Below, in pieces: positions 19,612 to 28,929 of a stretch of 64,000 bases of DNA; within the stretch, counting starts at the first letter, position 1; each line of letters starts with the position of its first letter. The notes under the pieces are model-generated. The model saw only the letters and a list, made by a program, of their open reading frames with translations. It ran no database searches and had not been told where the DNA came from. The stretch covers positions 62,001 through 126,000 of the forward strand of contig JAKASE010000003.1 of the NCBI GenBank assembly GCA_021819135.1, written 5' to 3'. The stretch comes from Thermoplasmata archaeon (GTDB lineage Archaea > Thermoplasmatota > Thermoplasmata > Lutacidiplasmatales > UBA184). A program made the position numbers and the translations under genes.

Positions 19612-21420
19612 GTGGAGTTCGCGGTGCTCGTGAAGGCCGTGCCCCGCTCGGAGGCGGTACGGTACGACGCCGCGACCCGTCGCATGGACCGCGACGGGGT
19701 CGAGCTCGTGCTCAATCCGTTCGACGCCCGGGCCGTGCGCGTGGCCCTCGACCTCCGACGCCCCGGCGAGAGGGTCTCGGTCGTCTCGATGGGACCGCCG
19801 GGGTCCGAGCCGCCGCTAAGGCGGCTCCGGGGGTTCGGGGTCGACCGCGTGCTGCTCCTCTCGGACCCGGCGCTCGCCGGTTCGGACACGCTCGTGACCG
19901 CGCGGGTCCTCGTCGCCGGCCTCGAACGTACCGGACACGATGTCGTGCTCGCGGGGGCGCGGACCACCGACAGCGACACCGGGCAGGTCGGCGCCGAGGT
20001 CGCGGCGCTCCTCGGCGTGCCGCTGGTCAGCGAGGCCCGATCGATCCGACGGGACACGGACGGTCCCGGCTTCGAGGTCGAGGTCGACACCGCGACCGGG
20101 TGGGCCCGCGCCCGGCTTTCGGCCCCGTTCGTCGTCTCGGTCGACGAGAAGATCGCGAAGCCCGTTCCGACGGACCCCGGGGCGGCCGCCCCAGGGCCGG
20201 AGGGCCCGGTCGAGCGATTCCCGCTCCCGGCGCTCGGCCTCGACGCGGACCGGGTGGGGGCGCCGGGTTCCCCCACGATCGTCGGACCGATCCGGGAGGC
20301 GGTCTTCCCACGCACCCCCCGGATCTACGCGGGGGGCCCCCTCGAGGACCGCGTCCGGTCCGCCATCGGGGCGCTCTCCGGTCTCCTCGCCCGGCCGCCA
20401 CCCCGCGAAATGGAGCTTCCCCCCGCCCCGGCTCCGCTCGACGACGGGAAGGAGGTGCTGGTCCTCGTGACCGGCGGGTCCGGAGAGCTCGAACCGTTCT
20501 CCCTCGGGCTCGTCTCCGAGGTACGTCGCGCGTTGCCGGGCCACGGGCCCGCGGCCGTGTGGGTCGGGCGGCCCCCGAGCGAGGCGGCGACGTTCCGCCT
20601 CGAGCGGGCCGGCACGCTCGCGGGGTACCTCGTACCGGCGACCGATCCCGATCCCCGCACGGCCGCGCTCGCGTTCGACCGGGTCCTCGCGCTCCGTCCC
20701 CGCGCCGCGGGGGCGTTGTTCCTCTCCGATCCGTTCGGACGGGAGGTGGCCGGTCGACTGGCCGCCGGCCGGGCGCTCGGCCTGATCGGCGACGCGGTCT
20801 CCCTCACGGTCGACCCGGTGGCCGGGATCGTCGGATCGAAGCCATCGTTCGGGGGCCGCACGGTCGCGGAGATCCGCTCCCGGACCCGGCCGGTACTCCT
20901 CACCGTTCGGCCCGGCACGTTCCCCCCCGCATCGGGATCGGCCCCGGAAGGGGGGTTCGGCTGGCGGACCCTGCCGGCGGTGCATCTTCCCCCGGCGGTC
21001 GACTGGACCGCCTCCGGCCGGGAGCTCGAGGGGTTCCTCGGCCCCGAGTCCCGGGACGTACTGGTCGCGGTCGGGCTCGGGATCGGGGGGCCCGAGGGGG
21101 TCGCGCGGGTCCGCGCGCAGGTCGGTCCCTGGGAAGCCGGGATCGTCGCGACCCGAAAGGTCGTCGACCGCGGCTGGGTGCCCCGTCAGCTCCAGGTCGG
21201 CCTCACCGGCCGGGCGCTCGCGCCGCGTCTCGCGGTCCTCCTCGGGATCTCGGGCTCGCCGAACCACATGACCGGCTGGTCCCGCGCCCCGGCCCTCCTC
21301 GCGGTGAACCGGGACCCCAACGCCCCGGTTTTCCGGGACGTCGACGTCGGGATCGTCGGGTCGATCGACGAGGTCCTGCCGGCGCTGGTGGAACCGGTCG
21401 CCCGTCTCCTTCGCCGCTAG
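19612..21420 (+). CDS. fused electron transfer flavoprotein beta-alpha (EtfBA)
   Basis: N-terminal EtfB (FAVLVKAVPRSEAVRYD...VLAGARTTDSDTGQVGAEVAALLGVPLVSEA) and C-terminal EtfA FAD domain (RKVVDRGWVPRQLQVGLTGRALAPRLAVLLGISGSPNHMTGWSRAPALLAVNRDPNAPVFRDVDVGIVGSIDEVLPALV) in one frame; GTG start. Confidence 0.88.
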   Translation: MEFAVLVKAVPRSEAVRYDAATRRMDRDGVELVLNPFDARAVRVALDLRRPGERVSVVSMGPPGSEPPLRRLRGFGVDRVLLLSDPALAGSDTLVTARVLVAGLERTGHDVVLAGARTTDSDTGQVGAEVAALLGVPLVSEARSIRRDTDGPGFEVEVDTATGWARARLSAPFVVSVDEKIAKPVPTDPGAAAPGPEGPVERFPLPALGLDADRVGAPGSPTIVGPIREAVFPRTPRIYAGGPLEDRVRSAIGALSGLLARPPPREMELPPAPAPLDDGKEVLVLVTGGSGELEPFSLGLVSEVRRALPGHGPAAVWVGRPPSEAATFRLERAGTLAGYLVPATDPDPRTAALAFDRVLALRPRAAGALFLSDPFGREVAGRLAAGRALGLIGDAVSLTVDPVAGIVGSKPSFGGRTVAEIRSRTRPVLLTVRPGTFPPASGSAPEGGFGWRTLPAVHLPPAVDWTASGRELEGFLGPESRDVLVAVGLGIGGPEGVARVRAQVGPWEAGIVATRKVVDRGWVPRQLQVGLTGRALAPRLAVLLGISGSPNHMTGWSRAPALLAVNRDPNAPVFRDVDVGIVGSIDEVLPALVEPVARLLRR

Positions 21421-21421
21421 C

Positions 21422-21646
21422 CTAGGGGCGCGCGAGGCCGAGCGCCTTCTCCGCCGCGCCGAGGCAGGCGAGGAGGTCCTCGATCGTCTCGCGCAGGCTC
21501 GACGGGGAATCGGCCGAGGCCGCGACCACGAGGTCCGATCCTTCGACCGTCACGGAGACGAAGTCGGGGTTGTCGGCGAGGACCGCCCGCCTCAGCGCGT
21601 CGGCCGACGCGGGGTCGGCGCACCGCCGGCGCAGGTGGGCGCTCAC
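21422..21646 (-). CDS. KEOPS complex subunit Pcc1 family
   Basis: VSAHLRRRCADPASADALRRAVLADNPDFVSVTVEGSDLVVAASADSPSSLRETIEDLLACLGAAEKAL; GTG start overlaps the upstream TGA. Confidence 0.75.
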   Translation of the reverse strand: MSAHLRRRCADPASADALRRAVLADNPDFVSVTVEGSDLVVAASADSPSSLRETIEDLLACLGAAEKALGLARP

Positions 21647-22644
21647 TTCGACCGGGTGCGCTTCTTCTCGGGAGGCGTCGATGGTCCCCCTCCGGTCGGG
21701 GCGGCGCCGGGTCCGCGATCGAGGGCATGCGGCACGATCGGCGCGGTGCGGGTGCGGCGGGCGACCTCCGCGCTGGCGCGCTCCTTCAGGTACGCCACGA
21801 TCGAGGGCCACACCGTGCCGTCGTCCCGCTGCTTGTTCTCGAAGTTGTGCTCGCCGACGAACCGGGCGAAGGCGGCCTGGCTCGCCGCGTCCCAGCGGCC
21901 CGTGAACCGTCCGGAGTAGTATCCGAGCACGCCGAGGTCGTGCTGGAGCGCGAGCGCGACCTCGCCTGCGATCGGGAGGACGGTCGACGGGTCCTCGCGG
22001 CTCAGCATCGTCATGTCGTAGAGCCGGAAGACGCGCTTCAGCTCCTCGATCGGGGACGGGTGGTCGTCGACGCGGACATCGACCCACCGGTCGTTCCCCC
22101 CGTACCCGGCCCCGGCGCGCACGGCGAAGAGCGCGGCCGACTGCATGCCGCGTCGGTCCCCTCCTTCTCTCTGGCCGGCGGCGAGCGCCGCGAGGAGCCG
22201 GTCGAGGATGTCGCCCCCGGTCGACTCGTAGGCCCGCGCCATCCCGCGGACGACCGCCGCCCCGAAGAGGATGTTCCCCTGGCAGCAGAAACCGTCCCCG
22301 ACCTCGTGACCGGCCCAGTCCATGCACTTCGCGCCGGTGAACGCGGCGGCGCCTCCCTCCCGGTCGACCACGCCGAGCTGTCGCTCGTCCCGGCCCGGGT
22401 CGGCCTCCGTCAGGCGGCGCACGACGTCTTGGGCGCGGGCCCCGCCGCGCAAGAGCGCGAGCCCCTCGGGCCCGTAATGCGTGTTCGCGAGCGCCTGGGT
22501 CGCGACCGCTCCCGCGCCGGCCTCCGCCCACGGGACGACCGAACCGACCGAGAGGAACTTCGACTGAACCGCCACGCCCCAGGTCGCGGTCTCCCGCTCG
22601 TACGCGACGATCGAGAACGTGCCGAACCGCGGGATCGCTGCCAT
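21643..22644 (-). CDS. DUF1028 family protein
   Basis: FGTFSIVAYERETATWGVAVQSKFLSVGSVVPWAEAGAGAVATQALANTHYGPEGL...QGNILFGAAVVRGMARAYE. Confidence 0.85.
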   Translation of the reverse strand: MAAIPRFGTFSIVAYERETATWGVAVQSKFLSVGSVVPWAEAGAGAVATQALANTHYGPEGLALLRGGARAQDVVRRLTEADPGRDERQLGVVDREGGAAAFTGAKCMDWAGHEVGDGFCCQGNILFGAAVVRGMARAYESTGGDILDRLLAALAAGQREGGDRRGMQSAALFAVRAGAGYGGNDRWVDVRVDDHPSPIEELKRVFRLYDMTMLSREDPSTVLPIAGEVALALQHDLGVLGYYSGRFTGRWDAASQAAFARFVGEHNFENKQRDDGTVWPSIVAYLKERASAEVARRTRTAPIVPHALDRGPGAAPTGGGPSTPPEKKRTRSK

Positions 22645-22670
22645 CGGCCGGTCGGAGGTTCTCCCTCCCT

Positions 22671-23012
22671 TTACGTTGTGGGTCGGGACCCAGGGGCCGG
22701 GCGGCGGTCGAGCGTCGCGAGCAGCCCCTCGACAAGCTCGGTGGCCCGATCCCGATCGCCGGCCGCGAAGGCCCGCTCGGCGGCGGCGAGCTCCGCGAGC
22801 TCCCGGTCGACGTTCGCGCCGCCCGCCCGCAGTAGACCGACGAGCCGGGCCGCGAGCAGGATCCGGTTCCGTGTCCGGTCCTCCTCGGCGGAGGGATCCT
22901 CGTCTTCCGCTCCCGTGGGGACGTATTCTACCAGGCCGCGGGGCCACTCCGTGACCTCCCCTTCCCCGCGACGGACGCGGGCGCGACGCCGGGCCGCGGG
23001 GCCGGCGGGCAC
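22671..23012 (-). CDS. hypothetical helical protein
   Basis: 113 aa; AERAFAAGDRDRATELVEGLLATLD; adjacent to a protein with a similar motif. Confidence 0.5.
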   Translation of the reverse strand: MPAGPAARRRARVRRGEGEVTEWPRGLVEYVPTGAEDEDPSAEEDRTRNRILLAARLVGLLRAGGANVDRELAELAAAERAFAAGDRDRATELVEGLLATLDRRPAPGSRPTT

Positions 23013-23016
23013 GGTC

Positions 23017-23652
23017 TCAGGCGTCCTCGGGACCCGGCGCAGGCGCGGACGGCGGCGCCCGGTCCGCGGTCGCCCGCGGCCGGGGGGCCCGCTCGCGGAC
23101 CGAGCTCCAGATCCGGTCGATCGGCCCGTAGAACTCCCTCGTCACGCCGTGTGCCGCGAGGGTCTCCCGGGCCTCCACGAGCGCTGCGGCGAGGTCCTCC
23201 GACCCGACGCCATGGGCGGCGAGCCAGGCGATCGAGCCCTCGGCGAGGGCCAGCTGGTCCTCCGCGACCCGGCGCCCCCGGCGGAGCTCCCGCTCGGGAG
23301 GCGCGAGGGCGTGATCCGGGTCCCAGTGCGGGGGGACCGGCGCCGGGATCGGGACGCGGAGGCGCTTGAACGGATCGGGAAGCGAGGGCCACCGCGGCTC
23401 CGCGAACCGGATCGACAGCGCGTCGAGCGCGCTCAGCGCGCCGTCAAAGTCCCCGGCCGCGTAGGCGGTCTCCGCCTTGTCGAACGGGTGGGTGAGCTCC
23501 GGGCTCGGCGCCCCCTTGAAGATGTCGAGGAGCAGGGCGATCCGGGCCGGTCCCAGGCGGCGGAGCGCCCGCTCCGCCGCCGACTCAGGGACGGGGGGCG
23601 TGGCCGGTGGGGGAGGGGTCGGTTCCGGGGGACGATTCGGACCGCCGGGCAT
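23017..23652 (-). CDS. hypothetical protein, Pro-rich ends, helical core
   Basis: 211 aa; AETAYAAGDFDGALSALDALSIRF. Confidence 0.5.
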   Translation of the reverse strand: MPGGPNRPPEPTPPPPATPPVPESAAERALRRLGPARIALLLDIFKGAPSPELTHPFDKAETAYAAGDFDGALSALDALSIRFAEPRWPSLPDPFKRLRVPIPAPVPPHWDPDHALAPPERELRRGRRVAEDQLALAEGSIAWLAAHGVGSEDLAAALVEARETLAAHGVTREFYGPIDRIWSSVRERAPRPRATADRAPPSAPAPGPEDA

Positions 23653-23667
23653 CGCACGGGAGGACGT

Positions 23668-24855
23668 TCAGAGGAACGCCTCGAACTCCTTCGTCACTTC
23701 GGGGTACTTGTCACGAACGGCCTTCAGGATGTTGTGGACGCTCAGCTTCTCGAGCGTCACCCCGCTGAGCACGTCGACGACCTTGTCGAACGTCTCGTCG
23801 CTCAGCGTCACGAGCTTCTCCTTCGCGAGCCAGTTGCGGTAGAGCTTCTCCTCGAGGCGGGCCCGCCATCCCTTCTCGTACTTCTGGAGGAACGCGCTCG
23901 ACGGGTCGCCGGCGTGGGCCGCCTCGGCGGCGACCGTCCCGGCGATCTTGCCGGCGATGCAGCCGTTCGCGATCCCTCCACCCGTGAGCGGGTCGATCAT
24001 CCGCGCGGCATCGCCGACCAAAAGGATCCCGTCCGCGACCGTCTGTTTGAGGGGGGCGGAGATCGAGACCCCGCCGCCGACCATGTCGATCTTCTTGCCC
24101 TTCGCGTAGCCGGGGTGGTGGTCGATCCAGCGATCGAGGTAGGTACGGGCGTCCGCGGGCGACTTCACCTGGCTCACCTGGACGCCGATCCCGACGTTCG
24201 CGAGGCCGTCCCCCTTCGGGAAGACCCAGACGTAGCCGCCCGGGGCGACCTTCCCGAGGTAGAAGTCGCAGTAGCGCACATCGGAGTCGACGTTCGTCAT
24301 GCGGTACTGGAGGCAGGTATCCATGTCCCGCATCGCGATGTTCGTCGGGATGCCGGCCCACCGGCCGACCTGGCTCTCGAACCCGTCCGCGCCGATCGTG
24401 ATCGGCGCGCGGATCTCGTAGGTCTGCCCGAACTCCTTGACCTTCGCCCCGACCACGCGGCCGTTCTCCTTGAGGATCCCGACCGCCGCGGTCTTGAGCT
24501 TGACCTCGACCCCGGCGTTCGCCGCGTCGATCGCGAGCTGCTTGTCGAACTCGTCGCGCTCGACGACGTAGCCGACCTCGTTGCCCGCGTGCTTCTCGTT
24601 GATCTCGAAGACCTTCTCGCTCGGCGAGTAGATCCGGGCCCCCTCGACCTCGAGGTTGATCCAGCGGCCCGGGGTGATCCCGACGTCCTTCAGCCAGTCC
24701 TTGCTCATCCCCTCGCCGCAGCGCACCGGGCTCCCGATCTCCTGGCGCTTCTCGAGCATCAGGACGCGAGCCCCGTGCTTCGCGGCCCACTTCGCCGACA
24801 TGCTGCCGGCGGGGCCGGCGCCGATCACGAGGACATCCGTCTTCAGGTCCGGCAT
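23668..24855 (-). CDS. geranylgeranyl reductase family flavoprotein (archaeal lipid saturation)
   Basis: DVLVIGAGPAGSMSAKWAAKHGARVLMLEKRQEIGSPVRCGEGM...DGILLVGDAARMIDPLTGGGIANGCIAGKIAG. Confidence 0.92.
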   Translation of the reverse strand: MPDLKTDVLVIGAGPAGSMSAKWAAKHGARVLMLEKRQEIGSPVRCGEGMSKDWLKDVGITPGRWINLEVEGARIYSPSEKVFEINEKHAGNEVGYVVERDEFDKQLAIDAANAGVEVKLKTAAVGILKENGRVVGAKVKEFGQTYEIRAPITIGADGFESQVGRWAGIPTNIAMRDMDTCLQYRMTNVDSDVRYCDFYLGKVAPGGYVWVFPKGDGLANVGIGVQVSQVKSPADARTYLDRWIDHHPGYAKGKKIDMVGGGVSISAPLKQTVADGILLVGDAARMIDPLTGGGIANGCIAGKIAGTVAAEAAHAGDPSSAFLQKYEKGWRARLEEKLYRNWLAKEKLVTLSDETFDKVVDVLSGVTLEKLSVHNILKAVRDKYPEVTKEFEAFL

Positions 24856-24881
24856 GGTTTCCTCCTTCGCCCGATCTCCGC

Positions 24882-25073
24882 TCACCCGATCTCGATGGCG
24901 CCCACGGGGCAGGCCTTGACGCAGACGTCGCAGCGCGTGCAGACCTTCTCGTCGAACGTGATGCGGGTCTCGTCGAGGTAGATGCAGTTCAGCGGGCAGA
25001 TGCCGACGCACGCCCCGCAGTAGATGCACAGCTGGCCGGACGACTCGATGTGAAGGCTCCGCTTGCTCGCCAC
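24882..25073 (-). CDS. 2x[4Fe-4S] ferredoxin
   Basis: CIYCGACVGICPLNC...CTRCDVCVKACPVGA. GTG start chosen because TATA (TTTTATA, about 25106-25112) would place ATG 25091 upstream of the TSS. Confidence 0.9.
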   Translation of the reverse strand: MASKRSLHIESSGQLCIYCGACVGICPLNCIYLDETRITFDEKVCTRCDVCVKACPVGAIEIG

Positions 25074-25139
25074 GGGGTCGCCGGCGAGCACCGGGGCCGG
25101 TCGCTATAAAACCCTATCCCGGAGTCGTGCGGCGGGTCC

Positions 25140-26105
25140 TCACGTCGCGCGCGCGACGACAGAACGGGCGGGCGGGTGCTCGGCGAGCCACCGCTCGGCG
25201 TCGATCGCCGCCGCGCACCCGGTCCCGGCCGCGGTCACGGCCTGACGGTACCGGTGGTCCTGGACATCGCCCGCGGCGAAGACCCCCTCGACGCTCGTCC
25301 GGGTGTGGTCGTGGACGCGGAGGTAGCCCGCGCTCTCGAGCTCGAGCGCGCCACGGAAGACCTCCGTCGCCGGGACGTGCCCGATCGCGACGAACAGGCC
25401 CCCGACCGCGAGGTCGCTCACGGCCCCGGTCCGGTGGTTCCGGACCCGGACCCCCTCGACCGTTTCCCGGCCGAGCACCTCCACGACCTCCGAGTCGAGG
25501 AGGAAGGAGATCTTAGGATTCTCGCGCGCCCGTTGCTGCATGATCGGGCTCGCCCGCAGGGCATTGCGGCGATGGACGATCGTGACATGGGTCGCGAAGT
25601 TCGTGAGGAAGAGCGCCTCCTCCATCGCGGTGTCGCCGCCGCCGACCACGGCGAGCGCCTTTCCCTTGAAGAAGAACCCGTCGCACGTCGCGCAGGCCGA
25701 CACCCCATGGCCCTGGAGGCGCTTTTCCGACGGCAGATCGAGCCAGCGCGCGTTCGCGCCGGTGGCGATGATGACCGCGTCCGCCTCGAAGACCCCCTGG
25801 CTGCCGGTCTCGACCCGGAACGGCCGACCGGAAAAGTCGACCCGCGTCACGTTGTCGTCCACGAACTCGGCGCCGAATCGCGCCGCCTGCCGACGCATGC
25901 GGTCGATCAGTTCCGGTCCCTGGATCCCCTCCGGGAACCCCGGGAAGTTCTCGACCTCGGTCGTGATGATCAGCTGGCCGCCCGCCGGGACCCCCGAGAT
26001 CACGACCGGGGCGAGCTCGGCCCGGCCGGCGTACAGGGCAGCGGTGAGGCCGGCCGCCCCGCTGCCGATGATAACGACCCGGGCCGAACGGACCGACTCC
26101 GACAT
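25140..26105 (-). CDS. trxB: thioredoxin reductase
   Basis: [22 protein letters not shown]...CATCDG redox motif...[31 protein letters not shown]. Confidence 0.93.
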   Translation of the reverse strand: MSESVRSARVVIIGSGAAGLTAALYAGRAELAPVVISGVPAGGQLIITTEVENFPGFPEGIQGPELIDRMRRQAARFGAEFVDDNVTRVDFSGRPFRVETGSQGVFEADAVIIATGANARWLDLPSEKRLQGHGVSACATCDGFFFKGKALAVVGGGDTAMEEALFLTNFATHVTIVHRRNALRASPIMQQRARENPKISFLLDSEVVEVLGRETVEGVRVRNHRTGAVSDLAVGGLFVAIGHVPATEVFRGALELESAGYLRVHDHTRTSVEGVFAAGDVQDHRYRQAVTAAGTGCAAAIDAERWLAEHPPARSVVARAT

Positions 26106-26169
26106 GACCGTATCGACCCGCCGGGGGTTTAAAAGGGGAGTGTGCGCCCGGGCTACCGTTCGACCGCCG

Positions 26170-26709
26170 TCACGGCCGCTTCGGGAGACGGACGGTGTCG
26201 TTCCCGACCGCTTCGCTGTAGCCGGAGCGATGGAAGAGGAGGGGCTCGACCTCCCGGCCGCTCTCGAGGTGGACGACCTCCCCGAGGATCAAGAGATGGT
26301 CGTACGCCGGTGTCTTCGAGACGACCCGGCATTCGGCCCCCCCGAGCGCGCCGTCGAGGAGGACGAGCCCGTTCGGGCCCCGGTGGAACGGCAGGTCCCG
26401 GAACTTCTCACCGGAGGAGATCGTCCGGGCGAACCGTTCGCTCACGGGGCGCTGGTCGAAGGCGAGGAAGCTCACCGCGAACCTTCCGCTCCGCTCGATG
26501 ATCGGGGTCGTGTCGGCGTCCCGGGAGAGACTGACGAGGAGCGACGGGGGCGCGAGGGAGACCGAGAGGAGCGCGTTCACGGTCAGGCCGGCGTCGGTCT
26601 CGAACTCGCGGGCGGTCACGACCGAGACCCCCGTCGCCCAATGGGCCATCCATCGTCGGAACGTGAGACCATCGAGCGGTCCGGGATCCGGCGTCACGAG
26701 CTCCCTCAC
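26170..26709 (-). CDS. flavin reductase domain protein
   Basis: [51 protein letters not shown]...[12 protein letters not shown]. Confidence 0.85.
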   Translation of the reverse strand: MRELVTPDPGPLDGLTFRRWMAHWATGVSVVTAREFETDAGLTVNALLSVSLAPPSLLVSLSRDADTTPIIERSGRFAVSFLAFDQRPVSERFARTISSGEKFRDLPFHRGPNGLVLLDGALGGAECRVVSKTPAYDHLLILGEVVHLESGREVEPLLFHRSGYSEAVGNDTVRLPKRP

Positions 26710-27830
26710 TCATCCCGCCACTTGAACAGGCGGACCGCGAGGAGGAAGAGGACGACCGCGATCGCGAGGACGATCACGAGATCGGTCAGCGCCCGGCCGT
26801 TGTTCGAGAACAGCATCACCTGGTTCATCCCGTCGATGACGTAGTAGAGCGGGAGGATGTGGGCGAACTCCTGGAGACCCGGCGGGAAGCTCGAGACCTG
26901 GAAGAACGTGCCGGAGAGGAACATCATCGGGAAGGTGATGATGTTCCCGATGAGCGCCGCGCTCTCGGGGGTCTTGGCGACCGAGCCGGCCAGCATCCCG
27001 AGGGAGACGAACAGGAACGGCCCCACCATGAGGAACGGCAGGAGCCCGAGCGTGATCCCGACGTGGGCCCGGAAGAGGTAGACACCGGCCCCGATCATGA
27101 TGCCGGCGGAGACGAACGTCAGGAGGACGTACCACAGGATGCGGCTCGTGAGCCACTCCGCCCGGCTGAGCGGCGTCAGGGAGAGCTCCCGGAATATCCC
27201 CTCCTTCCGGTAGCTCGACGTGATGTCGACCATCGAGAACATCGGGCTCGTGAGGATCGAGAAGCCGATCAGCCCCGGGATGAGGAAGTCGATGTACGTC
27301 AGGATCTGGCTGCCGACGTTCCGGGTCGGCCCGAGCAGGATGATCGGGGTCCCGTTCGCGGCCCGGAGGTTGAAGCCGTTCGCGACCCCGTTGACCGCGC
27401 CGACGGCGGCCCCCGACGAGGCGGCGTCCGACGGGTTCGTGAACAGCGTCAGGTTCACCGGGACGTGGTGGAGGTAGTTCTCCTGGAACCCGGCCGGGAC
27501 CACGAGACCGACCGGGTCATCGTTCTGTCCGAGCCAGGTATCGAAGTTCGAGGGCGTGACCGACCGGTCCGTGACCAGGGTGACGTGCACGATCGTCGTG
27601 TTGTTGAGCGCGCTCAGGAATTGCTGGCTCACGGGCGAGTAGCCGGTCGCGTTGTGGTCCTCGTTGAGCACGTAGAGGGTCGTGGCGGTCGACCCCACCG
27701 AGGAGAAGATCAGCCCAAAGAGCCCGATCAGGATGATCGGGAAGACCAGCGAGAAGAACAGCGCGACCGGATTGCGGAGGTAGCTTCGGGCGGTGACCTT
27801 GAAGTCCGCCCCGATGTGGGAGAACCTCAT
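26706..27830 (-). CDS. ABC-2 type transporter permease
   Basis: N-terminal TM then extracytoplasmic domain and about five C-terminal TM helices; PESAALIGNIITFPMMFLSGTFFQVSSFPPGLQEFAHILPLYYVIDGMN. Confidence 0.9.
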   Translation of the reverse strand: MRFSHIGADFKVTARSYLRNPVALFFSLVFPIILIGLFGLIFSSVGSTATTLYVLNEDHNATGYSPVSQQFLSALNNTTIVHVTLVTDRSVTPSNFDTWLGQNDDPVGLVVPAGFQENYLHHVPVNLTLFTNPSDAASSGAAVGAVNGVANGFNLRAANGTPIILLGPTRNVGSQILTYIDFLIPGLIGFSILTSPMFSMVDITSSYRKEGIFRELSLTPLSRAEWLTSRILWYVLLTFVSAGIMIGAGVYLFRAHVGITLGLLPFLMVGPFLFVSLGMLAGSVAKTPESAALIGNIITFPMMFLSGTFFQVSSFPPGLQEFAHILPLYYVIDGMNQVMLFSNNGRALTDLVIVLAIAVVLFLLAVRLFKWRDE

Positions 27831-28756
27831 GGGGGCGTCTCCGACTTCAGGGCGCCCTCATCCATCCGACCGACCAGGCGCACGAAGACGTCCTCGAGCG
27901 TGTCCTGGTGGGTCTGGAACCGCTGCCAGGGGAGTCCGCTCTCCTCCACCGCGTTCAGCACCCGCAGCACGTCCCTCTTGTCGGTGAGCGCGACTTCGAC
28001 CCGTCCCTCCGCGTAGAGCGCAGAAAGCCCGAGGCGGTCGTGCAGGACCGTGGCGAGGGCGCCCGGTCCCTCGATGCTGATTCGCTCTTCCTGCCCGTGG
28101 GCCTGAATGATCTCGCTCGGGGTCCCCGAGGCGATGATCTTCCCGTGGTGGATGATCGCGACCCGGTCGGCGAGCAGCTCCGCCTCCTCGAGGTAGTGCG
28201 TCGTGAGGAAGACGGTCTTCCCGTCCCGCTGCAGCCCGCGGATGACCGCCCAGATCGCCCGGCGCGCGTGGGGATCGAGACCGGTGGTCGGCTCGTCGAG
28301 GAAGCAGATCTCCGGGTCGTTCGTCAGGGCGAGGGCGAGCCCGAGCTTCTGCTTCTGGCCGCCGGAGAGGGTGTCGTAGCGCGCGTGGATCTTGTCGAGC
28401 AGCTCGACCTTCGCGAGGAGCTCCCCCGGATCGACCTCCGTGTGGAAGAGCGTCCGGTAGTACTCGATCGCCTCTTTCGCCGTGATCTTCTCGAAGAACC
28501 GGAAGTCCTGGGGGATCACACCGATACGACGGTGGAGGGCGTTCCCCTCCGTCCAGGGGTCGAGGCCGAGGACGCGGACGGTCCCGGCGCTCCGCCGCCG
28601 GAGCCCCTCGAGGATCTCGGTGGTCGTGGTCTTGCCGGCGCCGTTCGGCCCGAGGAACGCGAAGATGGACCCGGACGGCACGGCGAACTCGATCCCGTCG
28701 ACCGCGGCCAGCGGGCCGTATCGCTTGACGAGCCCCTCGACCTCGATCGCGGCCAT
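27827..28756 (-). CDS. ABC transporter ATP-binding protein
   Basis: LGPNGAGKTTTTEIL, LSGGQKQKLGLALALTNDPEICFLDEPTTGLDP. Confidence 0.95.
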   Translation of the reverse strand: MAAIEVEGLVKRYGPLAAVDGIEFAVPSGSIFAFLGPNGAGKTTTTEILEGLRRRSAGTVRVLGLDPWTEGNALHRRIGVIPQDFRFFEKITAKEAIEYYRTLFHTEVDPGELLAKVELLDKIHARYDTLSGGQKQKLGLALALTNDPEICFLDEPTTGLDPHARRAIWAVIRGLQRDGKTVFLTTHYLEEAELLADRVAIIHHGKIIASGTPSEIIQAHGQEERISIEGPGALATVLHDRLGLSALYAEGRVEVALTDKRDVLRVLNAVEESGLPWQRFQTHQDTLEDVFVRLVGRMDEGALKSETPP

Positions 28757-28858
28757 CGACCCACGTGGCCCCGGGAGGTTAAGAAACCCACGAAGGGCCA
28801 GAGTCGCCCGGTCCGGCCCTGGGCCGAGCGCGGGGGCCGGCCGGAGCGGGTTGCGTTC

Positions 28859-28868
28859 CTTGCAAGGG
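28859..28868. repeat. 10-bp perfect palindrome CCTTGCAAGG upstream of MTHFR-like gene
   Basis: CCTTGCAAGG, flanked by two GTTGCG direct repeats (GTTGCGTTCCTTGCAAGGGAGTTGCG). Confidence 0.4.
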
Positions 28869-28929
28869 AGTTGCGATGGCGAAACGACTTATCCCACCCG
28901 AGATGCCCCTCCCTTCCGAATCCCCGCCG

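Noticed and set aside
18858-21425. 855-aa plus-strand ORF overlapping EtfBA and the CPBP protease
   Set aside because: Arg/Pro/Gly-rich composition with no motif; EtfBA reads cleanly in another frame.
21727-24981. 1084-aa plus-strand ORF opposite DUF1028 and geranylgeranyl reductase
   Set aside because: Antisense of real genes; no recognisable domain.
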